Assembly: GCF_900110655.1 (NCBI RefSeq)
Contig: NZ_FOEQ01000013.1
Coordinates: 1-64,000 of the forward strand
From: Pseudomonas soli
GTDB lineage: Bacteria; Pseudomonadota; Gammaproteobacteria; Pseudomonadales; Pseudomonadaceae
DNA length: 64,000 nt
Reading direction: 5' to 3'
Below are positions 34,979 through 43,312 of this stretch, piece by piece (the stretch's first letter is position 1; each line of letters starts with the position of its first letter). Position numbers and translations under genes: made by a program. Under the pieces are notes generated by a model. It was not told the origin of the DNA and did not search any database. It was given only the letters and a program-made list of their open reading frames with translations.

Positions 34979-35215
34979 CCGTTCACCTCATTGAAGGTAA
35001 GAATATCTCCCCCCACAAATGAGCTTAGCGTCACTCGTAAAAGCGGCCGGGCGCCGCGACCAACGGCCCGCGCGGCGGGCGATGCAATCAGGGTTTCCCA
35101 CGATGCGCGGCGCTCATGTATGCTACGGCGTTCACTCTTGCAGATCCCGGAGTGCCGGACGCAGCAAGCCCGAGCTGCCTGGAACATGTCTCTTATCTCT
35201 CAATACAAAGTAGCC
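34979..35215 (+). other. leuS leader region (divergent spacer)
   Basis: This spacer of about 237 bases holds the leuS promoter and leader. A possible structured element is CTTGC at 35137-35141 pairing with GCAAG at 35164-35168, enclosing CCGG-AGTG-CCGG (35047-region, at 35147-35158). TGTATGCT at about 35117 resembles an extended -10 box. I found no leucine-rich leader peptide and no T-box-like motif. Nothing else is evident. Confidence 0.35.
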
Positions 35216-37822
35216 ATGCACGAACAATACACGCCCCGTGATGTAGAAGCCGCCGCCCAGAATGCCTGGGACGAGCAACAATCGTTCGCTGTCACCGAAC
35301 AGCCAGGCAAAGACACCTACTATTGCCTATCGATGTTCCCGTACCCGAGCGGCAAGCTACACATGGGCCACGTGCGCAACTACACCATCGGTGACGTGAT
35401 CGCCCGCTACCAGCGCATGCTGGGCAAGAACGTCCTGCAACCGATGGGCTGGGACGCCTTCGGCATGCCGGCGGAAAACGCCGCGATGAAAAACAACGTC
35501 GCCCCGGCCAAGTGGACCTACGAGAACATCGACTACATGAAGACCCAGCTCAAGAGCCTGGGTCTGGCCATCGACTGGTCGCGTGAAGTCACCACCTGCA
35601 AACCGGACTACTACCGTTGGGAGCAGTGGCTGTTCACCCGCCTGTTCGAAAAAGGCATCATCTACCGCAAGAACGGCACCGTGAACTGGGACCCGGCGGA
35701 CCAGACCGTACTGGCCAATGAGCAAGTCATCGACGGCCGCGGCTGGCGCTCGGGCGCGCTGATCGAAAAGCGCGAAATCCCGATGTACTACTTCCGCATC
35801 ACCGACTATGCCGACGAGCTGCTGGAAAGCCTCGACGAGCTGCCGGGCTGGCCCGAGCAGGTCAAGACCATGCAGCGCAACTGGATCGGCAAGTCCCGCG
35901 GCATGGAGGTGCAGTTCCCCTATGACCAGGCGAGCATCGGTCATGAGGGCACCCTGAAAGTCTTCACCACCCGTCCGGACACCCTGATGGGCGCGACCTA
36001 CGTGGCCGTCGCCGCCGAACACCCGCTGGCCACCCAGGCCGCCCAGGGCAATCCGGCGCTGCAGGCGTTCATCGACGAGTGCAAGAGCGGCAGCGTCGCC
36101 GAGGCCGACATGGCCACGCAGGAGAAGAAGGGCATGGCCACTTCCCTGTTCGTCGAGCACCCGCTGACCGGCGAGAAGCTGCCGGTATGGGTCGCCAACT
36201 ACGTGCTGATGCACTACGGCGATGGCGCGGTCATGGCCGTGCCGGCGCACGACGAGCGCGACTTCGAATTCGCCCACAAGTACAACCTGCCGGTCAAGGC
36301 GGTGGTACGCACCAGCGTCGGCGACGAAGTCGGCAGCGAGTGGCTGGCCGCCTACGGCGAGCATGGCCAGCTGATCAACTCCGGCGAATTCGACGGCCTG
36401 GATTTCCAGGGTGCCTTCGACGCCATCGAGGCCGCGCTGATCCGCAAGGACCTCGGCAAGTCGCGCACCCAGTTCCGCCTGCGCGACTGGGGCATCAGCC
36501 GTCAGCGCTACTGGGGCTGCCCGATCCCGATCATCCACTGCCCATCCTGCGGCGACGTGCCGGTGCCGGAAGACCAGCTGCCGGTCACCCTGCCGGAAAA
36601 CGTGGTTCCGGACGGTGCCGGTTCGCCCCTGGCACGCATGCCCGAGTTCTACGAGTGCACCTGCCCGAAATGCGGCACCGCGGCCAAGCGCGAAACCGAC
36701 ACCATGGACACCTTCGTCGAGTCGTCCTGGTACTTCGCCCGCTACGCTTCGCCGAACTACGACAAGGGCCTGGTCGATCCGAAAGCCGCCAACCACTGGC
36801 TGCCGGTTGACCAATACATCGGCGGCATCGAGCACGCCATCCTGCACCTGCTGTATGCGCGCTTCTTCCACAAGCTGATGCGCGACGAAGGCCTGGTCAC
36901 CTCCAACGAGCCGTTCAAGAACCTGCTGACCCAGGGCATGGTCGTCGCCGAAACCTATTACCGCGTAGCCAGCAACGGCGGCAAGGACTGGTTCAACCCG
37001 GCCGACGTCGAGATCGAGCGTGATGCCAAGGCCAAGATTATCGGCGCTCGCTTGAAGACCGACGGCCTGCCGGTGGAAATCGGCGGCACCGAAAAGATGT
37101 CCAAGTCGAAGAACAACGGCGTCGACCCACAGTCGATGATCGAGCAGTACGGCGCCGATACCTGCCGCCTGTTCATGATGTTTGCCTCGCCACCCGACAT
37201 GAGCCTGGAGTGGTCCGACTCCGGCGTCGAAGGCGCCAGCCGTTTCCTGCGCCGCGTTTGGCGCCTGGCCCAGGCCCACGTGGCCCAGGGCCTGCCGGGC
37301 ACGCTGGACATCGCCGCCCTGAGCGACGAGCAGAAGGTCATCCGTCGCGCCATCCATGCTGCGATCAAGCAGGCCAGCACCGACGTGGGCCAGTACCACA
37401 AGTTCAACACCGCCATCGCCCAGGTGATGACCGTGATGAACGTGCTGGAGAAGGCGCCACAGGCCACCGCCCAGGACCGCGCCCTGCTGCAGGAGGGCCT
37501 CGAGGCCGTGACCCTGCTGCTGGCACCGATCACCCCGCACATCTCCCATGAGCTGTGGAAAGCACTGGGCCACGACCAGGCGGCGATCGACGCGGCCTGG
37601 CCGACGGTCGACGAGAACGCACTGGTGCAGGACACCGTGACGCTGGTGGTTCAGGTCAACGGCAAGCTGCGTGGCCAGGTAGAGATGCCGGCCGCTGCCA
37701 GTCGCGAGGAAGTCGAAGCCGCCGCTCGCAACAACGAGAATGTCCTGCGCTTCACCGACGGCCTGACCATCCGCAAGGTCATCGTCGTTCCGGGCAAACT
37801 GGTCAACATCGTCGCCAACTGA
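35216..37822 (+). CDS. leuS: Leucyl-tRNA synthetase
   Basis: An 868-residue class I synthetase. The HIGH motif is HMGH (49-52, in YPSGKLHMGHVRNYT) and the KMSKS loop is intact at 627-631 (GGTEKMSKSKNNG). The editing CP1 domain (about 225-415) includes TTRPDTLMGATYV and the GDGAVMAVPAHDERD editing motif. WGISRQRYWGCPIP is typical of the family. The ATG at 35216 (MHEQYTPRDVE) matches the usual start; the upstream frame reaching 34964 has no homology. A hairpin follows (37828-37858). It is the first gene of leuS-lptE-holA. Confidence 0.95.
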   Translation: MHEQYTPRDVEAAAQNAWDEQQSFAVTEQPGKDTYYCLSMFPYPSGKLHMGHVRNYTIGDVIARYQRMLGKNVLQPMGWDAFGMPAENAAMKNNVAPAKWTYENIDYMKTQLKSLGLAIDWSREVTTCKPDYYRWEQWLFTRLFEKGIIYRKNGTVNWDPADQTVLANEQVIDGRGWRSGALIEKREIPMYYFRITDYADELLESLDELPGWPEQVKTMQRNWIGKSRGMEVQFPYDQASIGHEGTLKVFTTRPDTLMGATYVAVAAEHPLATQAAQGNPALQAFIDECKSGSVAEADMATQEKKGMATSLFVEHPLTGEKLPVWVANYVLMHYGDGAVMAVPAHDERDFEFAHKYNLPVKAVVRTSVGDEVGSEWLAAYGEHGQLINSGEFDGLDFQGAFDAIEAALIRKDLGKSRTQFRLRDWGISRQRYWGCPIPIIHCPSCGDVPVPEDQLPVTLPENVVPDGAGSPLARMPEFYECTCPKCGTAAKRETDTMDTFVESSWYFARYASPNYDKGLVDPKAANHWLPVDQYIGGIEHAILHLLYARFFHKLMRDEGLVTSNEPFKNLLTQGMVVAETYYRVASNGGKDWFNPADVEIERDAKAKIIGARLKTDGLPVEIGGTEKMSKSKNNGVDPQSMIEQYGADTCRLFMMFASPPDMSLEWSDSGVEGASRFLRRVWRLAQAHVAQGLPGTLDIAALSDEQKVIRRAIHAAIKQASTDVGQYHKFNTAIAQVMTVMNVLEKAPQATAQDRALLQEGLEAVTLLLAPITPHISHELWKALGHDQAAIDAAWPTVDENALVQDTVTLVVQVNGKLRGQVEMPAAASREEVEAAARNNENVLRFTDGLTIRKVIVVPGKLVNIVAN

Positions 37823-37827
37823 TGGCA

Positions 37828-37858
37828 ACGCCCGCCTGCATATCCTGCCGGCGGGCGT
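37828..37858 (+). terminator. Hairpin between leuS and lptE
   Basis: ACGCCCGCC and GGCGGGCGT form a 9-bp perfect stem around a 13-base loop. No U-tract follows. It may partially terminate or process the transcript; lptE starts 27 bases later. Confidence 0.5.
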
Positions 37859-37884
37859 AATCGGTCCACGAGGGAGCAACACAC

Positions 37885-38490
37885 ATGATCAAACGCAATC
37901 TGCTGGTAATGGGCCTGGCTGTGCTGCTCAGCGCCTGCGGTTTCCAGCTGCGCGGAACCGGCACTACCGAACTGACCATCAAGGAGCTGGACCTCAGCGC
38001 CCGCAACGCCTATGGCGAGACCATTACCCAACTGCGCCGTACGCTGCAGAACAGTGGTGTCAAAGTGTACAACGGCGCCCCCTACAAGCTCGTGCTCACC
38101 AATGAGCAGGAGAGCCAGCGCGCCGCGACCTATACAGGTGGCAGCCGCTCAGCCGAGTACGAGCTGACCACTGTGCTGAATTACACAGTCGAGGGCCAGA
38201 ACGACACGGTACTGCTGGAAGACAAGCTGCAGGTACAGAAGTACTACGTCTACGATGGCAACAACATCAACGGCTCGGGCCAGGAAGCCGTCCAGGTCCG
38301 TCAGGAAATGCGCCGTGACCTGGTCCAAGGCATGATGGTCCGCCTTCAGCAACTGACTCCGGTGCGCCTGCAAGACCTTCAGCACAAGGCCGACGAACGC
38401 GCCAAGGCTGAAGCCCGCGCCCTCCAGGAGGCACAGCGTATCCAGGACGAGACGCCCCAGCAGTCGCCGCTGGAAGTCCCGGCTCCCTGA
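37885..38490 (+). CDS. lptE: LPS-assembly lipoprotein LptE
   Basis: A 201-residue outer-membrane lipoprotein that plugs LptD and completes LPS insertion. The signal peptide ends in the lipobox LSAC (C18), followed by GFQLRGTGTTELTI, the typical LptE start. The middle has EYELTTVLNYTVEGQND, and the C-terminal tail (from about 165) is Ala/Glu/Gln/Pro-rich and probably unstructured. The ATG at 37885 has AGGGAG upstream. It stands in the conserved leuS-lptE-holA order. Confidence 0.92.
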   Translation: MIKRNLLVMGLAVLLSACGFQLRGTGTTELTIKELDLSARNAYGETITQLRRTLQNSGVKVYNGAPYKLVLTNEQESQRAATYTGGSRSAEYELTTVLNYTVEGQNDTVLLEDKLQVQKYYVYDGNNINGSGQEAVQVRQEMRRDLVQGMMVRLQQLTPVRLQDLQHKADERAKAEARALQEAQRIQDETPQQSPLEVPAP

Positions 38491-38498
38491 GCCTGAAC

Positions 38499-38517
38499 GG
38501 GGCACCTGAGGTGCCCC
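38499..38517 (+). terminator. Hairpin between lptE and holA
   Basis: GGGGCACC and GGTGCCCC form an 8-bp stem with a TGA loop. It lies 10 bases before the holA ATG at 38528 and overlaps the GAGGTG that could serve as holA's ribosome site, so it could be a terminator or a translational control element. Confidence 0.5.
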
Positions 38518-38527
38518 GCCCTTCGCC

Positions 38528-39565
38528 ATGAAGCTCTCCCCCGCTCAACTCAACAAGCACCTGCAAGGCCAGCTGGCGCCCGTCTACATCGTCAGCGGTG
38601 ACGACCCGCTGCTGTGCCAGGAGGCCGCCGACGCCATCCGCAGCGCCGCGCGCCAGCAGGGCTACGACGAACGCCAGGTGTTCAGCGCCGATGCCAACTT
38701 CGACTGGGGCAATCTGCTGCTGGCCGGGGCAAGCCTGTCGTTGTTCGCCCAGCGCCGGCTGCTGGAGCTGCGCCTGCCCTCGGGCAAGCCCGGCGACAAA
38801 GGCGCTGCCGCGCTGATGGAATACTGCGCCAACCCGGCCGAGGACACGCTACTGCTGATCAGCCTGCCCAAGCTCGATGGCAGCGCGCAGAAAACCAAGT
38901 GGGGCAAGGCCTTGATCGAAGGCGCGCACTGCCAGTTCATCCAGATCTGGCCAGTGGACGCCCAGCAATTGCCGCAGTGGATCAACCAGCGCCTGTCCCA
39001 GGCCGGGCTGTCGGCCCAGCGTGACGCCATCGACCTGATCGCCGCTCGGGTCGAGGGCAACCTGCTGGCCGCCGCCCAGGAGATCGAGAAGCTCAAGTTG
39101 CTCGCCGAGGGCAACCAGATCACCGTCGAGACCGTCCAGGCCGCTGTTGCCGACAGCGCCCGCTTCGATGTGTTCGGGTTGGTCGATGCCATTCTCAATG
39201 GCGAAGCGGCCCATGCCCTGCGCATGCTCGAGGGGCTACGCGGCGAAGGTGTCGAGCCGCCGGTCATTCTCTGGGCCCTTGCCCGCGAACTGCGCCTGCT
39301 GGCCGGCCTCGCGCAGCAGTTCAGCCAGGGCGTGCCACTGGACAAGGCGTTCAGCCAGGCCCGACCGCCGGTGTGGGACAAGCGCCGTCCGCTGGTGAGC
39401 AAAGCCTTGCAGCGCCTCTCTGCGCAGCGCTGGGCCATGCTCCTGCAGGATGCCCAGCGTATCGATGCACAGATCAAGGGCCAGGCCGAGGGCTCGCCAT
39501 GGACCAGTCTGGCGCGCTTGTCGCTGCTCATGGCCGGGCAGCGCCTGGCGCTGCCCGCCGAGTAA
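38528..39565 (+). CDS. holA: DNA polymerase III subunit delta
   Basis: A 345-residue clamp-loader delta subunit, which opens the beta clamp. The N-terminal KLSPAQLNKHLQGQLAPVYIVSGDDPLLCQEAADAIRSAA (about 2-41) and the ARVEGNLLAAAQEIEKLKLL helix (about 173-192) are typical, as is the FDVFGLVDAILNGEAAHALRML segment. It lacks a functional Walker A, as expected for delta. The ATG at 38528 fits the family; its apparent SD lies within the hairpin just upstream. It is the third gene of leuS-lptE-holA. Confidence 0.92.
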   Translation: MKLSPAQLNKHLQGQLAPVYIVSGDDPLLCQEAADAIRSAARQQGYDERQVFSADANFDWGNLLLAGASLSLFAQRRLLELRLPSGKPGDKGAAALMEYCANPAEDTLLLISLPKLDGSAQKTKWGKALIEGAHCQFIQIWPVDAQQLPQWINQRLSQAGLSAQRDAIDLIAARVEGNLLAAAQEIEKLKLLAEGNQITVETVQAAVADSARFDVFGLVDAILNGEAAHALRMLEGLRGEGVEPPVILWALARELRLLAGLAQQFSQGVPLDKAFSQARPPVWDKRRPLVSKALQRLSAQRWAMLLQDAQRIDAQIKGQAEGSPWTSLARLSLLMAGQRLALPAE

Positions 39566-39596
39566 GGCTCATCGTGGGTCACGCCCGCGATGAGCC
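39566..39596 (+). terminator. Hairpin terminator after holA
   Basis: GGCTCATCG and CGATGAGCC form a 9-bp stem with an inner CGTGGG/GCCCGC-like helix. It separates holA from the small arfA gene. Confidence 0.6.
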
Positions 39597-39681
39597 CTGA
39601 CGCCATAAACACAATCAATTGGCTCACATAGCGCTACAGGCCTAGAGTGCGCCCGCAATCCACACAGATCGGGGATCCACC

Positions 39682-39846
39682 ATGAGCAAGAAGCCGAAGA
39701 AGCACGGCCCCAACAAGGCCAAGTCGATCATCGCCCAACCACTGTTCCGCTGCCGCCAGGAACAGGCAGGAAAAGGCAAAGGCAGCTACCGCCGCGAAGC
39801 CTTCCAATCGAGAGATTGGGAGGCTTCCTGCTTTATGGCCGCCTGA
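39682..39846 (+). CDS. arfA: Alternative ribosome-rescue factor A
   Basis: A 54-codon gene (MSKKPKKHGPNKAKSIIAQPLF start). It has the ArfA signature: the basic N-terminus KKHGPNKAK, the core AQPLFRCRQEQAGKGKGSYRR and the C-terminal RDWEAS. ArfA recruits release factor 2 to ribosomes stalled on nonstop mRNA. The ATG follows GGGGA by 6-8 bases. The last third of the coding sequence contains a hairpin (39796-39827), as expected for genes whose mRNA is cleaved or terminated before the stop and therefore is controlled by tmRNA. It lies after holA and before an SltB3-type transglycosylase gene. Confidence 0.88.
   Translation: MSKKPKKHGPNKAKSIIAQPLFRCRQEQAGKGKGSYRREAFQSRDWEASCFMAA
39796..39827 (+). 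promoter_or_regulatory. Hairpin inside arfA (RNase III or terminator type)
   Basis: GAAGCCTTCCAATC and GATTGGGAGGCTTC form a 14-bp stem (one T-G wobble) with a GAGA tetraloop. The stem ends 17 bases before the stop and is followed by CTGCTTTA. In E. coli arfA a comparable hairpin in the 3' coding part is cut by RNase III or terminates transcription, yielding a nonstop mRNA whose product is degraded by tmRNA tagging while trans-translation is active. Confidence 0.7.
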
Positions 39847-39908
39847 AAAGGCATGAAATGCGCAGGCATGGTATGGTCGGCACCTGACCTGCAATTCTGG
39901 ATCTGTGC

Positions 39909-41222
39909 ATGCCCTCTCGTCTCACTCTCCGCTGGCAACCCCGCCAGCTGATCGCGGCCACAAGCTTCATCCTGCTCGTCGCCTGCGCCGAGAAACCCAC
40001 CGCCGCCGATGCCCTGCCGCTGGCACCCGCCCAGCCTGCACCCGTCGTTACGCTACCCGGCGCCACGCCCGATAGCAGCAGCGAAATCCAGCCCCTGCAG
40101 ACCTTCGCCCAATGGCAGGCCGGTTTCCGCGAGCAAGCCCTGCAAGCCGGGATCAGCGTCAGCCTGTTCGACCGCGCCTTCCTCGGCGTCACTCCGGACA
40201 TGGACGTGATCAAGGCCGACCGCAGCCAACCGGAGTTCAGCCGCCCGGTCTGGGAATACCTGGACGGTGCCCTGTCGCCGCTGCGCGTACGCAACGGCAA
40301 GAAACTGCTCGAACAGAATGCCGAGCTGTTGACCCGCATCGAGCAACGCTACGGCGTCGACCGCCAGGTGCTGGTTTCGGTGTGGGGCATGGAGAGCAAC
40401 TTCGGCCAGTTTCAGGGCAGCAAGTCGGTGATCCGTTCGCTGGCCACCCTGGCCTATGAAGGCCGCCGCCCACAGTTCGCCCAGGACCAGCTGATCGCCG
40501 CCCTGCAGATCCTGCAAAACGGCGACATCCAGCCTGACGCGATGCGCGGTTCCTGGGCCGGCGCCATGGGCCAGACCCAGTTCATCCCGACCACCTACCT
40601 CACTCACGCGGTGGATTTCGACGGTGATGGTCGCCGTGACATCTGGAACAGCACCGCTGACGCCCTGGCATCCACCGCGCACTACCTGCAGGCCTCCGGC
40701 TGGAAGCGTGGCCAACCTTGGGGCTTCGAGGTACAGGTACCTGCCGGTTTCGACTGGTGGCTGGCCGATGGCAGCCAGCGCAAGAGCGTCAGCGAATGGT
40801 TGCAGCTGGGCGTGAAACTGCCCGCCGGCACCGCATTGCCCGCTGGCAGCAACCAGCTGTCCGCTGCCCTGCTGCTTCCCGCTGGTGCCCGTGGGCCGGC
40901 GTTCCTGGTGCTGGACAACTTCCGCGCGATCCTCAAGTACAACAACTCGTCCTCCTACGCGCTGGCGGTGAGCCTGCTGGGGGATCGCTTCTACGGTTGG
41001 GGGTTCATTGCCGGCAGCTGGCCGAAAGAAGACCTGCCGCTAAGCCGCAGCGAACGTATCGAGCTGCAGACCTTGCTCAACGCCAGTGGCCATGAGGCAG
41101 GCAATCCCGACGGGATCATCGGTGCCAATACCCGCAAGGCCATTCGCAATGCGCAGCAGGCGCAGGGCTGGCCGGCGGATGGTTATCCGACGCACAAGCT
41201 GCTCGACAGCCTGCGTCGCTAG
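39909..41222 (+). CDS. sltB3: Soluble-type lytic murein transglycosylase (SltB3-like lipoprotein)
   Basis: A 437-residue lytic transglycosylase of the MltB/SltB family 3. A lipobox LVAC (C26) ends the signal peptide, so it is lipid-anchored in the envelope. The catalytic Glu is E162 in LVSVWGMESNFGQFQG; AMGQTQFIPTTYLTHAVDFDGDGRRD is the signature block. A C-terminal peptidoglycan-binding segment (about 375-437) includes SGHEAGNPDGIIGANTRKAIR. It cleaves glycan strands to 1,6-anhydroMurNAc. In P. aeruginosa the gene in this neighbourhood (PA3992) is sltB3. It is convergent with ldcA, with a hairpin between. Confidence 0.88.
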   Translation: MPSRLTLRWQPRQLIAATSFILLVACAEKPTAADALPLAPAQPAPVVTLPGATPDSSSEIQPLQTFAQWQAGFREQALQAGISVSLFDRAFLGVTPDMDVIKADRSQPEFSRPVWEYLDGALSPLRVRNGKKLLEQNAELLTRIEQRYGVDRQVLVSVWGMESNFGQFQGSKSVIRSLATLAYEGRRPQFAQDQLIAALQILQNGDIQPDAMRGSWAGAMGQTQFIPTTYLTHAVDFDGDGRRDIWNSTADALASTAHYLQASGWKRGQPWGFEVQVPAGFDWWLADGSQRKSVSEWLQLGVKLPAGTALPAGSNQLSAALLLPAGARGPAFLVLDNFRAILKYNNSSSYALAVSLLGDRFYGWGFIAGSWPKEDLPLSRSERIELQTLLNASGHEAGNPDGIIGANTRKAIRNAQQAQGWPADGYPTHKLLDSLRR

Positions 41223-41230
41223 AACGTATC

Positions 41231-41249
41231 GGGGCCGCAAAGCGGCCCC
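41231..41249. terminator. Hairpin between convergent sltB3 and ldcA
   Basis: GGGGCCGC and GCGGCCCC form a perfect 8-bp stem with an AAA loop; it lies between convergent stop codons. TGTTTC follows on the plus strand as a weak T-rich tail. Confidence 0.6.
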
Positions 41250-41256
41250 AACTGTT

Positions 41257-42195
41257 TCAGGCTTTGAACAAGGCCTGTTCGAGCACCAGCCGCTTTTCTC
41301 CCGCTTCAAGCCTGACCCTCGCCCCCAACGGCAGGCACACATTCGGGTCACAATGCCCGCTACGCCACCCCGCCAGCACCGGCACCCCGAGCGGGCCGAA
41401 GATATCCAGCAGCAAGGGCGTCATGGCCGCGACCGTGATCCCGGCAAAATCCCCCACCAGTACACCACGCACGCCCGCGAGCTTGCCGGCCAGGCGCAAT
41501 TGGGTCAGCAGGCGGTCGACACGATAGAGCGGCTCGTTGACGTCCTCGATGAACAGGATGCTGCCCTGAGTGTCGACTTCGCCCAAGGTCGCCAATGTTG
41601 CCCCAAGCACCGACAGGTTGCCGCCAACCAACCTGCCACTGGCCACTCCGGGAATGATTCCGGTCAGCGCAAAAGCCGCCGGATGGGCAATCTCGTCCCC
41701 CGCCACTACCTGCCCGCCAAGCTGGTCGAACAATGAGCGTACGGTCGGCTCCAGCTTCGCTCCCAGCAAGTCGGCATTGAGCATCGCCCCATGGAAGGTC
41801 ACCAACCCCGCATGCCGGTTGATCGCCGTATGCAAGGCGGTGATATCGCTGTAGCCCACCAGTGGCTTGGGGTGACGGCGGATCAGGTCGAAGTCGATAC
41901 GGTCCAGCAGGCGCATGCTGCCGTAGCCCCCGCGCATGCACAGGATCGCGTCGATGTCCGGGTCACGGAACGCGTCATGCAGGTCTCGCAGGCGCTGCTC
42001 ATCGCTGCCCGCCAGGTAGCCGTCCGCCTGCAGCACCCCGGGGTAGATCCGGCACTGGTGCCCACGCTTCTCGAACCATTGGCGAGCCTTGTCGGTATCG
42101 AGCCGCGCCGGGCCAGCCGGGGCGATGATGGCGAAACGGGCGTTGCCAGGCAGTGCCTTGGGCAACAGGGGGTCAGCGGTCTCCAGGCAATTCAT
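41257..42195 (-). CDS. ldcA: L,D-carboxypeptidase (LdcA-like)
   Basis: A 312-residue serine peptidase of family S66 that trims the terminal D-Ala from tetrapeptides during peptidoglycan recycling in the cytoplasm. The catalytic triad is visible at S116 (VGYSDITALH), E217 (ILFIEDVNEP) and H281 (GWRSGHCDPN), as in P. aeruginosa LdcA. The MRGGYGSMRLLD segment (88-98) precedes it. The ATG at 42195 has AAGGAG 7 bases before. It is separated by a hairpin from lipA, on the same strand. Confidence 0.9.
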   Translation of the reverse strand: MNCLETADPLLPKALPGNARFAIIAPAGPARLDTDKARQWFEKRGHQCRIYPGVLQADGYLAGSDEQRLRDLHDAFRDPDIDAILCMRGGYGSMRLLDRIDFDLIRRHPKPLVGYSDITALHTAINRHAGLVTFHGAMLNADLLGAKLEPTVRSLFDQLGGQVVAGDEIAHPAAFALTGIIPGVASGRLVGGNLSVLGATLATLGEVDTQGSILFIEDVNEPLYRVDRLLTQLRLAGKLAGVRGVLVGDFAGITVAAMTPLLLDIFGPLGVPVLAGWRSGHCDPNVCLPLGARVRLEAGEKRLVLEQALFKA

Positions 42196-42242
42196 CGCGC
42201 CACTCCTTGCAGCTCGTCGCTTGAAACATGCAGCTCAAAAAA

Positions 42243-42275
42243 ATGCCGATGCCGCCTTCCGGCGCGCATCGGCAT
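42243..42275 (-). terminator. Terminator of the lip operon
   Basis: ATGCCGATGC and GCATCGGCAT form a 10-bp perfect stem with an inner CGCC-TTCC-GGCG hairpin. It lies between lipA and ldcA. Confidence 0.6.
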
Positions 42276-42293
42276 ATCCCGCTCAAGCCCGAC

Positions 42294-43310
42294 TCAGAGC
42301 TTGATCTTGGCTTCGTGAGCCTGCTGGTCGGCGTGGTACGACGAGCGTACCAGAGGACCGGAGGCGACGTTCTTGAAGCCCATCTTGTAACCTTCCTCGG
42401 CGAACCAGGCGAAGGTGTCCGGGTGCACGAAGCGCTGTACTGGCAAGTGGTTGCGCGACGGCTGCAGGTACTGGCCGAGGGTGAGCATGTCGATATCGTG
42501 CTCGCGCATGCGGTGCATCACCTCGATGACCTCCTCGTCGGTCTCGCCCAGCCCCAGCATCAGGCCGGACTTGGTCGGTACGTGCGGGACCATTTGCTTG
42601 AACTTCTGCAGCAGGTCCAGCGACCAGTCGTAGTCCGAGCCCGGGCGTGCCGCCTTGTACAGGCGCGGCACTGTCTCGAGGTTGTGGTTGAATACGTCCG
42701 GCGGGGTCTGTGCGGTAATTTCCAGCGCCACGTCCATACGGCCGCGATAGTCCGGCACCAGGGTCTCAAGCTGCACGCCCGGCGACAGCGCGCGGATCTC
42801 GCGGATGCAGTCGGCGAAGTGCTGGGCACCGCCATCACGCAGGTCGTCGCGGTCCACCGAGGTGATCACCACGTACTTCAGGCGCAGGTCGGCGATGGCC
42901 ACGGCAAGGTTCTTCGGCTCGTCGACATCCAGCGGCTTCGGCCGGCCGTGACCGACGTCGCAGAACGGGCAGCGGCGGGTGCAGATGTCGCCCATGATCA
43001 TGAAGGTGGCGGTACCGCCAGAGAAGCACTCACCCAGGTTCGGGCAGGAAGCTTCTTCGCATACGCTGTGCAGCTTGTGCTTGCGCAGCAGTTGCTTGAT
43101 GCGGTCGACTTCCGGGGAAACCGGAATGCGCACGCGGATCCAGTCGGGCTTTTTCGGCAGCTCTTCGGTGGGGATGATCTTCACCGGGATACGTGCCACC
43201 TTGTCGGCGCCACGCAGCTTCACGCCGGCTTCCACTTTCTTGGGAGCAGGGCGCGGGGTGACGTCTTGCGTCGAGATCAGGTTCGGCACGGTTTCTTGCA
43301 CAGTTGTCAT
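42294..43310 (-). CDS. lipA: Lipoyl synthase
   Basis: A 338-residue radical-SAM enzyme inserting sulfur into octanoylated proteins. The auxiliary cluster ligands are C84, C89 and C95 in HSVCEEASCPNLGEC; the radical-SAM cluster is C110, C114 and C117 in ICTRRCPFCD. The N-terminal 35 residues are a variable extension with Pro/Lys. It follows lipB by 2 bases on the same strand, so the operon order is dacA, ybeD, lipB, lipA. Length fits the family. Confidence 0.95.
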   Translation of the reverse strand: MTTVQETVPNLISTQDVTPRPAPKKVEAGVKLRGADKVARIPVKIIPTEELPKKPDWIRVRIPVSPEVDRIKQLLRKHKLHSVCEEASCPNLGECFSGGTATFMIMGDICTRRCPFCDVGHGRPKPLDVDEPKNLAVAIADLRLKYVVITSVDRDDLRDGGAQHFADCIREIRALSPGVQLETLVPDYRGRMDVALEITAQTPPDVFNHNLETVPRLYKAARPGSDYDWSLDLLQKFKQMVPHVPTKSGLMLGLGETDEEVIEVMHRMREHDIDMLTLGQYLQPSRNHLPVQRFVHPDTFAWFAEEGYKMGFKNVASGPLVRSSYHADQQAHEAKIKL

Positions 43311-43312
43311 AA

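Noticed and set aside
35357..37882. An 841-codon open frame antisense to leuS
   Set aside because: leuS is an intact synthetase with all motifs; the antisense frame has no recognisable domain and results from high GC coding bias.
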